DNA of 64,000 nt, taken from positions 15,067,404 through 15,131,403 of the forward strand of contig OU342808.1 of assembly GCA_910591455.2 (NCBI GenBank), written 5' to 3'. This document shows, one piece after another, positions 1-13,600 of the stretch. Positions within the stretch are counted from its first letter, which is position 1. Each line of letters opens with the position of its first letter. The position numbers were made by a program, and so were the translations under genes. The notes beneath the pieces were generated by a model. It saw only the letters and a program-made list of their open reading frames with translations, did no database searches and had not been told where the DNA came from. Source of the DNA: Pholis gunnellus (taxonomy: Eukaryota; Chordata; Actinopteri; Perciformes; Pholidae).

Positions 1-1115
1 ACAGTATGATACTCACACACAGGTTATGGCTTTCCAAGCAGTTTGAGCTTGTTTAATCTCATCCCTGTATACATTCTTTGTGATCAAACCTTTATCGACA
101 AATATAAACGCAGATAATGAAGACCGACCATTAGTACCAATACAGAGTCATCTTAGCGTACAGTCATGTCCATTCAAGGTACCGTAGATATCATTTGGTT
201 GAATGAAAGAAAAAAAAGAGTTTATTATATACATAGAGACAGAAATATACACATGTGCAGGTGGACCTATGGTGCACACCTGCAGTCATTAACAACATTT
301 CAAATGACCAAAGGACCGTTAACTGGTGACGTCGCCATCTTTTGTTCTTTTCGCCGCCTGCTAAAAAAGTACACTGTAGCACCCAAATGAAAGAGCTTTA
401 CAGTAGATTGATTATGGTCACGGATACTATACCAACACTTAGAACACTGAGTAGGCTTTACAGTTTAGAGTTTAGACTAGTGTTGAAGAGACAGAATGTA
501 ATCATCCCCCATCCCCGCCCCTAAATTTGTGGTCTGTTCATCCAAGAGAAGATTAAGTCGAGAACCAATTCAGGACACAAAAGTGTGACTGATAGCAGAA
601 ATATGTCTCTTTCTCTCTCTCTCTCTTTGTCCTTTTGCTTTAACTCTACCCCATTTACCTCCTGCTCATTCCTTTTCTCTCTGCAACAATTTATTTTCTG
701 TCAATCCTGTCTTCTTTTAATTATCTTGTTCATTCCCTCTCTCCCTCTGTCGAGAAAAGCGCAAGCGTTGAAAATGATCAGCTTCAGTCCTCCAGGATTT
801 TGTGTCTCAGTCTGAGGGACAGTCGCTCCCAAAAAAATGGCCGTCATGGCCTCTCCTACCAAGGGTCCTTTTTCAGGCCATGTGCTTTATCACAGTTGTG
901 GTCTGCCCAAACATTACATCAAATAAACAACAAATTCACAATTGTAAAATTTCAATATTTTCATCCTCTTTTTTTTTTTTATTTCGCTTTCATAAATACC
1001 ATTTTTGTCAACTGCCCAGAGATTCAGCCTTCTTAATATCAGTCTCAGAAATAACACCTTCTGCTTTTGGGATCAGCTTGTGGGTGGATGACCTCTTTTT
1101 CTCCTCCTGGCACTT
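1..1115 (-). other. gfra2 3' UTR and downstream flank
   Basis: Sequence beyond the gfra2 stop. An AATAAA on the minus strand lies at 978-983, inside a T-rich run, and could end a 3' UTR of about 140 nt; others occur near 690. A short (CT)n lies at 602-627. I see no gene at 1-900. Confidence 0.4.
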
Positions 1116-1253
1116 CTATAAGGCATGCTGGGCCAGGACCAGAGCCAACACCAGGCTGGAAAGCAGTGCCCAGACATTGGCACACAGACAGGCAGAGTGA
1201 TCCTCTGGCAGGCCTGGGGTTTTGCCCAGGTCACCGTCTCTGGGTTCAGGATA
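1116..1253 (-). CDS. gfra2: gfra2 last coding exon: GPI-anchor signal
   Basis: Encodes YPEPRDGDLGKTPGLPEDHS, then ACLCANVWALLSSLVLALVL AQHAL and a stop. A short polar stretch followed by about 18 hydrophobic residues at the very C terminus is the classic GPI-attachment signal, as in human GFRA2 (ALTVLSVLMLKLAL). The acceptor has a strong pyrimidine tract ending CTGCTCAG. Phase 0 agrees with the exon before it. Confidence 0.75.
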   Translation of the reverse strand, partial: YPEPRDGDLGKTPGLPEDHSACLCANVWALLSSLVLALVLAQHAL

Positions 1254-4200
1254 CTGAGCAGATAGAGGGACACACAAAGGGAGAGAGAGACGTGTAAAGG
1301 TTAGACATGACTCAGACACTTGTGTTGCTTCTTGTTCTGGCATTTGATGTAGGAGTAGGAGGCGACAGGAGTGAGGTGAGACAGACAGGGTCAGAGCTGA
1401 GGAGACGACGAGAAACAAAGAGTCAGAAAGTCAGAGTAAGAGTGAGACATTACATGGATCCATGGCAGACCCACTTTGGCAGGAACATTAAGTGTTTGAT
1501 CCACCAAATGTTTTGATATGTGAAGTATATTTCAATCCCCTGCTTAGTATGCTCTCTGCTGCAAACAAGTTGGCAACAAAGGAAAGCTTCTTGTGAGGAC
1601 TTTTTCTTTTTTCTTAGACTCTTTTAGGTTGTGCCAGCAAGTCTCTAAACAGTTTTTAAAGCTATCATTACAGACTTTATTTACAAGAACAACATGCTAC
1701 GAAGCCAAACACACTCTACAAAAGCCAACAGCAGCTGTAGATTTCTTTCAATTTTTCATAAGGCAAAAATTACAGCAAGCAGAAGCCGAACAACACATTT
1801 GCAAGACCCCTTGTACTGAGTTTGACTGTGCACAATCAAAACACAACAGTGTTTATTCTTATGCACCAGAGAAAATAAACTTATGTACAGAGTGCAAACA
1901 GAGAGGGAGGAATGCAGTTTACTACACTGTTCACATAATGGCAGAGAGCAGGGGCAACACAAACAGTCCAGATATTAAACTCCATGGCCTCCAGAGTTAC
2001 ACCGTCACATACACACTGCAATGCCTTATTATGTGCTTTTCCATAAAATTGTTTGCATTTGGAATACTTTTTCAATTTTCTCAGATTGTTGTTACACAAA
2101 GCATAACCATTTGCCTCGAAGTTAAAGTAGTCTCGCTCAATTTGCGGCGGCACCATTTTCAGTCCAGCACAGCAATACAGAGGCACATCACAAGGAACAT
2201 GAAACATTTCTCCTCCTCCTCCACCACCACCATCCCCTCAACTCATCTTTACTTTGCAGAGATTGCACTTTGGTCCATTTCCCTGTACACAGGAAAAACA
2301 TTTACTCCAATGTCATCTAGCCAGCATCTCATTTTCCAATAGAACAAGGCAACATATGAACAAGAAAATAAAAAATGAAACAAGAAAATTGTGTTGGTTT
2401 GAATTTACAGGACGCCATATTTTTCCTGTTAAGAGGAAGAAGGAAGACGGAGGGAGAGAAAAGAGGGGTATCCAAAATAGCTGCAGTTATCACAGTACCT
2501 GGGCTAGCGAATTCCCGCTCTACAAAGAAATGGTTAAATGACATTTGCCAAAAAAAAGGGGGGAAAAAAGCCATGGGTAGCTTGACAATGCACCAAACAC
2601 ATCCGCGACTAAAAGCCAATTAATTAGCAAGGGCAGTGATGTGTGACAGCAGCCTGTTGACATGAGTCCAGATCTCCGGCTGCAGCCAATACCCACACAC
2701 ACTCAGGCTTGTGAGAAGGTACACACACACATAAACACACGGTTAAAAGCACAAACACATGCATACAAATGCATACACCGTGACGGAACACAGACAATGT
2801 CAAAACACGCACTTATTTACTGATGCTTTAACACATGCACGAGAGAGAGGATGGAAACCGCCAGGGGTATTTATTTAAACTGTTGATAAGAAAGTTTCCC
2901 ACTTGTCAATGAACAGGTTAGTACACATGTAGGCAGCGAGAGTTTTCATTATCAATCAGCACAATGTCAAATTTACAGTGCAGGGCTGCATTTCCTGAGG
3001 CAAGAAATCGAGTAACACTCAGCATGCGCGGTTTCTGTGCACAATAAATTTCATTCAATTTAGCTGAAAATCAACACATGGCAGTGACAGTGTGGGAACA
3101 CGGAGGACAGGGGGTGTTACACATACAGAGGTTGGTTTGTATTACATGTTAAACTAAACTTGAAATGCAGTTAAAATGAACAGTTCAACGTAAACAATTC
3201 CTTGTTCAAGAATCTGCTTGAAATGTCCTTGATATTCAAACTGGGATTACAAAAGACACACAAAATCCTTCTTATCTGTGAGACACCGACCCATTGGGGG
3301 TTTACAATATCCCTCATCAAACTCTTCAGAAATTGAAGCTCTGAAACTCTGACTTACAATGCTCAAAGGACCAAGCTTCAGCTCACATGTTTACTCACTG
3401 AGCATGGGATAAAGCCCACAACCACTGGCAGTGACATTTATAATAATTATGCATCTAAATTAGCTGAAAATACTCTATGAGAGAGCAATATGACTGACAT
3501 GAACAGGCTTAGTCACGGACCGCAGATTCTCCTATGCCAGCTCTTCTCTAACTGTGCTTGATATTATAGGTTATCCTTTAGTGTCATGGTCGATCATCCA
3601 TCCGTCTATCACAAACATGATGTGTTCTATTACCGAGGCTATACTTGTACACATGTGTGCATGTAAGTGTGTGTGTGCTAGTGTTGGGTCCCACGCTGGC
3701 TGCCATGAGATTTACGGACTTGGACAGACAGCCTTCTGCCAAGAGGACTCCAAACATAACAACACTCCTCCAATTCATCTGCCATGGAAGTTTGACAAGT
3801 TTTAATTGCCAGGCATAGTTGTCTGAGAGTGCAGAGCGGCCCAAAAATGTCCCTACCAGCTCCCTCTCTAATTATAAACTTCCTGCTTGAATAATCACAT
3901 GTCTTATTGTTTCCTAATTACCATTTTTACAATAAATTAAACACCACGCTGCAGTGAGACAGGCACAGAGCGGTGCATCAATACTGACATACACACACAA
4001 CACCTTTGGAGAAATCCAACCTCGCTCTCTCTCTCTCTCTCCAACACCTTTCCCAAACATACACACTGTTATTGTTATCAGAGGTGCTTATTCATTAATT
4101 CTCCTCTTCGCAACATTTTTAAGGTTTTAATTTGCTGTCTTCACAACAATGAGGGTGCGTAAATACAATCCTGCATGTCTTGGGTGCAGTGTGACCATTT

Positions 4201-4604
4201 AATGGCTGTGAAAGCCCATGGAATTACTCAAAATAGATGTCTTAATGGGAGTCATTCATTCAGCACGCAAATTTGCATTCATAAATATTGCACGCTGCTT
4301 CGATTTTGTGTATATCTGTAATAGTCACTGAAAAATGACAGTAACAACATCAGCAGCGGCAGCGGCGCCAGCAGAAGGTTTTTACAAAGGACAGTTTTAG
4401 TGTCTACTTCAGCTTAGCTTGGTAACTGGGTCTCCTGCAAAGGTGAAACACATCATTAGTCCTACACCAGCAGGCTGCATGGCACTTCTCAAATACATCT
4501 GTAAAAGCAGAACAATATTGTGAAAACTAATCAAACTCAACAGCAAGATAAAAAAAAAGCAGCTCCTTTGCCCCAAAGTGCAGTGAAAACTTCTGACCTG
4601 TTCA

Positions 4605-4640
<36 letters not shown>

Positions 4641-7600
4641 TCTTTGGCGGACAATACGGTCCATTCATTTTCACATTTTATTTAAGGGTTATTAAAGAAA
4701 AGTTCTAAAGACAAACGCGCGTGCATTCTTGCAGCACAGCAAAGAATGATGTTTTTCTCATCTTGACGGTGAACCCAGTTATAGCGGAGTTCACTGCAGT
4801 CTTCAGAGGAGTCGGCATTGAGCAGAGTACAGGCCCTGGGCCAGTATTTTAGAACCTCTAATCCAGATTAAAACCTCCACCTCCCATTTAGTTCACTATT
4901 TCATTGTATGAGAGAGAAATATATATTTCAACCAAATGTCATCATCTTGGGTGTAGCATAAACTGTCTTATCATAAAGGGTCTCTTCTGATGTGCCAATT
5001 GCCTTAACAAGCATAGAGATTGAATGTGATGTAAATGTGAATGGCGCAGTGTGTTGAGCTTTGTGATTTTTGCCTCTGTACAAAATCCTCCTTTCATGGA
5101 AGCAGAGAGGAGTGTTTTTGTGGAGCGTAGACTTTACTTCACTATATATTTACATATAAAATAGTTGTTTGCTGCTATAACAATGCTCTGAATGTCGAAA
5201 AGAGCACCTCTGGGATTTGTAATATCCCAGAAATGAAACAGTCAATGCAAACCTATTACCTTTAGGATGGTGTGAAAGGGCGGTTCTGAGGTGCTTGTTG
5301 ACCAGTCCGACCCCGTTTTCGTAGTTGCCGAGGGACCAGGGACGGACACATTTTTGTTCTGCATGTTGTCGATCCCGTAACCGAAGGCCTGAATAGCATT
5401 ACCTGCAGGGACAGAGATATGAAGTTATTTGTTTTGCACTGCCGTCACAGCAAGAAGCCAGCTAGCAGGCAGCTCTAAGTCAACCTCTTGGTCCCCTGGC
5501 CAATCTTTGGCAACCGAGGGTGTGAGGTTAGGCATAGTGTGATTGAGGAAGGAAGGAGTAAAAAGAGTAAGGAGAACCAATCTGTTTGCTTCGTCGGTAA
5601 GCTTAGGTTTTTCCGTCACTGGGGAGGCAGCTCAGGATTGTATTGTCTCACAGCATACCAATATTGTCTTGTGTTTAATATCTTAAGTTGTGCTTTTTTT
5701 GAATGCCTACTGTTTATATTTATCAATAAAGTAATTCTCCTTCTATGAGCAAATCCTGCGGAGATACAATGGACACATTTATCGAATACAACAACATTAC
5801 TCCATGTCCTGGGCTCATTACAAAAACAGTTTTATGTCACAACAGCCAGTCTCAAATTGCAACATGCCGACCAAATAGTGACAAAATGTCCGCACTTGAG
5901 ATGATGAAGCTCAATTTGTTTGCCGACAGTTGTACACTCAGAAATGGAAATTGCTAAAAGTAGCAAATCAATCAACTCTAACAGAGGACAGCAGCCTGTG
6001 TATGTATATGAGTGCTTTTGTATTTCCCTGCAGATGTACTGCATGCATGCGTGTCATTTTGTGTCTAAGTGCATGTGTGAGTCTCTGCAAAAATGTGATA
6101 AATACCAGTTCAGTCAGCTTTCCAGCTAGATATGGTAAAATATGGGCTGAGTACCTTTTCACTGCTCATCTGTTTAAAACACGAGGCTTGTTTCCCTTTG
6201 TTCAGCCTGAGAGAAGGCAAGGCATGTAATTGCTTGGCAACCACCTCCATTATAAGGTCAGTATGCAGAGATGACTTTGAATAGATTCATGTGACTGATC
6301 AAATTCAAAACATTCTCAAAAAAAGGAGAAATAGCATTTCCCCACCACCACATAAAGAACAAACAGGATACAACACACATGCATACTCTGATGGACACAA
6401 ACACAGTCCTTAGTACTCCTGATGCATGGCCACAGAGATTTGTCTGTCACATACTCTGTCTACCTACACAGTGTTGCAATCCAGCACACCTACTGTACAG
6501 CAACACACACATAGGCCCACATATATAGCTGCACACTTAACACACACAAAAGCCCCCTTCATGTTTCTCGTTCTGTTCTACACAGGCAATTTGGGCTGCT
6601 GCTAGAAAATAAAAGCACAGAGAGGAACAGAGCTCACCAGTGAAGCCTAACAACTTAAAATGCTAGCAGTGAAGAGATGGTGTCGTACTGCTGAGACATG
6701 CGATGTTACGCATCTGTTTGTCAGGGTCGTCTATCGCTAGCTATCCCCCTACAGATGCTGTACGATGGGGGGAAAAAAGTCATAAATCAAACTAGTTGGC
6801 TGGAGGGCCTCCACACAGGATGTTTTACTGCACCCAAATGTTTCACTGAGTGATTAAGCTCATTGCCAATAGCAATTCAATTTTTTAATGACTCTGGATA
6901 AGTTTTCCATTCACCCCTGGGCATAGCATGCATTACCCTACCTGCAGGGACAGATGGAGTAAGAGAAAAGGGAGGAAACTACAAGAAGAGCAGAATCAGA
7001 GGGAGGTCCAGACTGTGTTTGGACTATTATAATATCCTTTCAGCTGGAATGTTTTATGTTGGCCTCCACACACATATGACTAAGTGTTGAAACTATTCTT
7101 CTGTTTGACTATTCCCTTGCTTGATCTTGTAAGGAGCAAGTGGCGAAGAGGGAGTGGATAATAAATGATTTGTCTAACACATGGTTGTATGCTTTGTTTT
7201 GTCTATCAATGTAAAAAAAAAAGGATTTAATCTGCAGAAACAATGAAAGTTTAAAGATAGGTGAAGGAAGATTTTACACACACACACACACACGTGTCGA
7301 AGTGTATCGCCTGTTCCCCTTGACTGCATAGAGGAGATGCTGCATTTTGTGTTATTTTTCAAGACGCCTCCTCAGCTCCCAGCCTCATCCCTCATCCTGC
7401 ACACTCAGCTAAAACTGTACCCCAGCAATCTATTGAAATGGTCTGAAAGCATTATCCACACAATGGAACATGTTAAAGGCAATGGTGTCTTGTAGCGCTG
7501 TTGACACTGCTCGCTCCTCCATAGCAAGGAAGGAAGCATGCTGTATTTTTTCTTCACGGTGAAAAAAAGCATAAAGATGTTTGAAGTAACCACTCTGTCC

Positions 7601-10600
7601 TGTTGCCCCGTGTGTTATGCATTAGATGTGCAGATGTGTATTTTAGCTCCTGCAATTATTTAATTTGTGCTAGATCTGTTCCTATTCATGACACTTTTCT
7701 CCTGCAAGGGATAAGCCCTTTAGCTCTCTCAGATTGAATATGAAAATGACATGCAAATGGTTTCTTTTGTATTAAAGTCCGGGCAGATCTTGCTCAAAGG
7801 GGGGATGAGAAGTGATAAGGAATGACTATTCTGAGAAACTAAGAACATTTAATTCCAACTTAATCAGTGGGCAAAGGAGTGTCAGTGGATGAGTTATATC
7901 ATACTATGTTGCAGACAAATTTTCATTAGTACTTCAAGAAGTTCCCTGCATCCATAAATATTTTCCAGTTTTATTTCCTATTTTGACATAACCTAGTACC
8001 AGAAATCATTTCTTATTTTCTGTTTAATTTAAATAAAATTCATTCATTAAAATGTAAATCAACGTAATTGTCTTTTGACATTTTAATACCTGGATATCTG
8101 AAGGGTATCCAGCCCACCTCTCATTATTTCCATATTCAGTCTCCCCACCACCATTGTTTCCTGAACATCACATCTAAAGTTATATCACTGAAGAGCTTTA
8201 TGACGTTGAAAAAACAGAATGTGCTACGAGACCATTAAAGTTGCATTAGATTGAAGTTCATGGCTCACTCTAATCTCACATGGCGGCAAGAGTAACTACT
8301 GCATCACACACTTGTGCTCTTATCAATATTATATGACTGCTGGATCCCTATCAGTTACAAAACCCATTTCAGATGCATGCAGAGTATCCGTGTATTGGGA
8401 TGGCTCACTTAGGCATGTGTTATCGCTGAAGTACCGCAGGAAGTTCATACATTCCTCTTCTTGGTTTCCACTGCCCTTACAGGTGCACCACGGGGAGATG
8501 GTCCAGTTGGAGAAGCTGCTGTCGACATAGTTGGGAGTCATGTCTGTTCCTGTGAGGGTATTCACACACAAACACAAATTACACAAATTGTGACAAACAG
8601 TTATGGATCACTAATGGACTATAATGGACTACATTCATTGCAAATAGTATATAAAATGGACAACACGATGTTAGTCATAGGAATGGGTTTGCACAATTTG
8701 GTTTATGGGAAGGTGAAGCATTCTGTAATGCTTTATTTTAGATGTAAAGAGGCCATTATGTTATGAATATTTTGCAAAGTAGGTGCTTTAGGAAGTGTGT
8801 GTGCAGCTTGAATGTAGCACTGCTGTACCAAAACATTTTACTTTTCAAATGCCTCTCTGTGTTGATGCTTTCAGCTGGAGTCAGGGGTGTTGGATGCACT
8901 TTGTGTAGCATTTTCCAGAGAAATCCAAGAAGCACCATGGCATATTATCACTTCATACTGTGCCAGTTATGACACATGGCGGGGAGGAAGTGACTGATAC
9001 TGAAATATGAACACGATGAAAAAGATATAAATTAGCATTTGGAACTCTTCATGAACCTCGTGATGGACCCAAGGTGCTGTTATCAAATGTTGGCTGGGGT
9101 TGAAAAATGTGCAGGTGCCAGTCCAGGCACATTGTTTGAGCAACATTTACTATGCGCAAACAGATGGTCATCAAGTGTTTTAATTAAGTAAACACTCTCT
9201 CTGTGCCTTTACTGCCTAATTACTTCTAGTGACCTGATGTCCAGTGTGCTGGGGGAGATATGAGACCAGGAGAGGGAAAAACAGGAGTCTCACTGCTCTG
9301 CCTGCTAATCATGATAAAAGTGAAGGTAGATTAGACTGCTGTCACTCTAACTATAACCATTACTCTTTATCTCACCATCTATCTGTATCTGAAATTGATG
9401 TGGGATTTGGAGGTGAATGTGCATTTGTGTATGCCTCCCCGCCATTTCAACCCCCGCCCAATTTCTCTCCCAAACACAAAAACAACTCTCACTCCATCAC
9501 AGAGTCACCCACGGCCCCGGCTGTACTGACCGATGAGCCTTGCGTAGGAAGCCAAGCAGGCTTGGTGATTGTCTTGGTTGGGACAGGTGCTCACTGTGTG
9601 CGGAGTCACCCAGCAGTTCACCATATAATCAGCCAGCCTAGACCTGCACAACAAACATGAAGCACAGCACAGTGAGAAAAAGAGAGGCAGGCGCTCAGTC
9701 ATGAGCATATGACAGATGAACACACATACACAAATTCAAAGCACAGCGCCTAATTTTTTTTGGCACCATTTTTACTCTGGAGCGTCTGCCAATTGAGACC
9801 AGCATCAAACTGGGAAAGTATATGCGACATCTGTTTCCGGGCTCCTACAACAGGTGTCCTGAATAGCAAACCAGGTCTCACTCACGCCTCAGTACCAACA
9901 AGCTATTCACTATCTTCACAGAATGCGACATAAACCCTGTGGTAGTTCATTTGTTTATAGATGAGAGAGATATCATGTGCTTTATTTGGCCTGTACTTCC
10001 ATGCTTATCCTAGACATCTCGACTGTCTCCCAAACTCACTTTCCAAACAAACCGAGGGAAGAGATAAAAATAGTATGTTTTGTTTCGGTGTGTGTTTGTG
10101 ATAAGAGCTTTAAGTCTGTGGAGAGCCCCAGGGTGGCATTGCTAATCCACTTAAGTAGGTTTATTGGGAGTAACGTGTGCAAACTTGCTCTGTCTGTACT
10201 GCTTACATCACAGCTGCCCACTAAGTGAATCACAAACCATTGCACATCTCTCTCTCTCTCTCTCTCTCGCTCTCTCTCTCTCTGCCATGACACATTCTGT
10301 CTGACCTGGCCTGACCATTTTTTGCAACCTTAAGTTCAAAGGTGCTGTAACGTTCCTCAGGCTGTCTTGTCCCCAAGTGAACACACTTGCGCAGACACAC
10401 GCACATGCAAAAATACAGAAACAGGTTTAGTATGTGCAGTTGATTGAAAGCCTTTTCTGGCTGGTATGCAATTGGTTGCTCATTTTTGGGCAACTTATAA
10501 ACAACAGTTGATTTGTCGCATTCATGATAGCTGCTCTGACAGCCTCCTCAGTTTGTTACTCTGTATAACCATGCGTTGCCATCCAGATGCCATCCACAGT

Positions 10601-13600
10601 CTTTATCTCCAGCCAGTGCTTGGTACTGCTTGTTTCTCATAATTAAAGGAATTGTTCAACGTTTCGAGAAATATCCTTATTAGCCTTCTTGCGGTGATAC
10701 CACTCTCACGTGCACCATATGCAGCATTGAATAAAGACTGGAAACATTGGAGTCAGCTAGCCTTGTTCTGATATTATGTTTTAATAAGTGAGCTCTAGAG
10801 GTGCTCATATTCTATACATTTGTATTAATTTTTTTCAGATTCTTTTTTACCTTCGGACAAAGTCAGGTGCATAGTTTATTTTCAAAATAAACGTCCGTCT
10901 TCAAAGAAAGTTAGGATTACGCAACAAAACCACTTAGCTAGGTTTAGGAAAAAGTTTCTCTTTGACTTTGCAAAGAAAAGCAAGAGCCTTTTTACGTTGA
11001 ATTTGTAAGTGTTATTCTGACAAACTAACAACCTATCTAAGCTGCAGTCAGACAACAAAACACCTTTAGGTGCCTATTTTCTCACAGAATAACAAACTGT
11101 ACTTGACAACCTTGAATATTGTATTTGAATGTATTTTCACAAGAGATTCGTGTTAAAAAACAACAAAGTGTTGATGGTGCACAACACTGCATGCCACAGT
11201 AACTTAAACAGGTGTAATGCCTTGTCTTTAAATATGCATTGCAGCTGTATCACATATTTGACCTTATAATGTGGCGACACTTGATCACTCATTGATCACT
11301 TTGTGCCTTTTTCTTAAGGTTCAAAAGTAATTGGATTAGATCTGATGTGTAGTAACGATATTGAGTATTGACCTGTGTGTTACCTGCAAACACTTAATCT
11401 ATTGCTTTTGGCAGGAGGGATATTGCCATTCAGGAAACTCAGAGAGGAGGGTACAGCTGGCCATTATACAGTCTATCAGATAGAAAGTGAATTGCAAGAA
11501 GTTGAAGACCAATGTGCTAACAGATATGCTGCATCTCAACTCTGTGAACAAAGAGAGCGGAGACAAGCAGATTTGGCTGAGGGGGAATAAGGGTGAAAAG
11601 GTTACAATCTCTCTGTCTCCCTGTCTGTATGTGTCTCTCTCTCTGTCTGTCTTTCACCACAGCAGAGATGCAGCCAGTGTGGTGTGATGGGCTTGGGCCT
11701 CCAGCAGCAAACTCCACTCAGACTCACTTCATTACTCCATCTCCAACTCCATCCGCCCTGCTATCAAATCAGCCGGAGAGTCTCTCGATGTGACATGCTG
11801 CTAACATCACATCTAAAGCCACGCTTCAGAAAACGGGACGTGCATGGTTGCTCTTTCATGGCTGCAAAGACTGATACAGCATGCACACACACACACGCAC
11901 ACCCAAATAGTGATACACAGTACACAATGCTAAATCACAGAAAAGAAAGAACACGTACACACAAATACAAACATATCCCTCTCCACACCTGTCCTCCTCA
12001 AAGCCCTCTCTCATCCATTCCTGCTCTGGTGAAAGAAGCCACTTGTACCCACAATCATGCCACAGCTGATAAAAAAGACAGGACAGACAGAGAGAGAGAG
12101 AACAACTTGTGCCTACACAATGTAACCTTTAGAACCACATTTTCCATTTTTCTATTTCTTACGGGCTAATTTATACGGGATTTTTTTGTAGGAAAGGGAA
12201 AGACTGCGGAAGAATAAAGCAACTGAACAAGCACTGTGTTTCTTTTTAGATGCTGAGCTCTTTCAGACAATGATGGCTTAAAAACAGTAATTTAAAGTTT
12301 AGAGAGGTGTCCTGAGTGTTCAGACAATGGTCTTCCAACACCGGGATTCAGCAAATTTCATGGCTTCCACTGGCTTTCCATTATACCTCGGCAAAGCACC
12401 ACTCGCTGCTGAAATTACAGGCTGTCTAGCTCAACAGAGTTTTATGGTCATTTTAGCCACTCAGCCTCCAGGGAAGTGGCAGGGGAGCCCCCACAGAGGT
12501 AGACTTCTTTCAACCAACCTGACACTTTAAACACAGTGATTCGGCTGAGCGTTGAGTGCCTGTCCATCCAGCTTGGCAGTAATAGAAAACGAATTACTTT
12601 TTATATGGATTCTTATTCCTATCATTTGATGTCTGTGACAAACAATGTGACTAAAATCAGATGAGTGTCGGTCTTGGAATCCATTTCCTTATGGAGGAGG
12701 AGGGGCGGGAGGAAAACAGTTATCAGACTCAGAAGACTCTAATAGCTTCCATTCTTCATTAAAAACAACAGTCTTTTGAGAGCCCTATCTGGTTTAGAGA
12801 CTTCCTCTCTGTGCTCTGTCTACAAATATGAGTTCTTCTACGGATGATAATTTCTGTTAAATGGTACTCCTCTTCACTCTTATCACTTCCCCCAGTCTTC
12901 AGCCTAGAGAGGCTTTAGAAACCGTATCTTTCACTCGTCTACAGAAAGCACAACAACAACCATGACACAATAGCTGCCAACATAATTTCAGTTACATGAA
13001 GCAAATGAGAAAAACAAAAGATGTTTCTCTATGCAATGCTCTCCCCCCTCCCCTGTCTTCTCCTCTGTTGTGTTCCTCTGACCGTATCTCTCCACTCCTC
13101 TCCTCTCCTCTCCTCTCATTAATGTCCTGTTGTCACTATCGTATTGTATAAACTGATTCTATATTGCAGCCTTAAGTGCTCATGTGTAAACTTACGGCGA
13201 GGAATATTTGACTCTGCTTCAATCAATAGCCTTGTGTGTCCTTTTGTCCCTTGAAGTTAAATGACAACGCAAACACCAAATCTGAGATCTGACTGTTACT
13301 CTCTTTTGACACTTTTTTGACACATTGTGCAACACGGTTTATTTCATCATGACAATTCACATGCAAAGCCAAACAATACAGCACTTGTGTGACCTTGCGC
13401 CTGGAGTGCTACGAATATATTTTGATTAAAAGGACACCACATACAGCAGTAATGCTTTTCTTTTCATTAAAAGACACTTTAGGATTTGTACCACTGCATT
13501 TTGCTCCTGTTTTCACACTTTCTGCTGGTGACCCAGAGACAGTCTCTTTGTTGCTCTGGTCAGAGCTGATTGTCCATTTTACCCACAGCTATTTTCTCTG

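Noticed and set aside
1593..2342. Plus-strand open frame of about 250 codons antisense to gfra2
   Set aside because: It starts at GTG, has low-complexity runs (Ser, Thr), no recognisable domain and no splice or promoter context. Kept only as part of the finding on this stretch, not as a gene.
4300..4410. Hydrophobic minus-strand run (NLLLAPLPLLMLLLSFF) as an alternative gfra2 GPI tail
   Set aside because: Comes from a CTG-like repeat, has stops just upstream in its frame and no acceptor that joins it in phase. The tail at 1,116-1,253 has a strong acceptor and correct phase.
11684..12169. 161-codon plus-strand frame in gfra2 intron 4
   Set aside because: Thr/His-rich from CA repeats, no domain, no coding signs.
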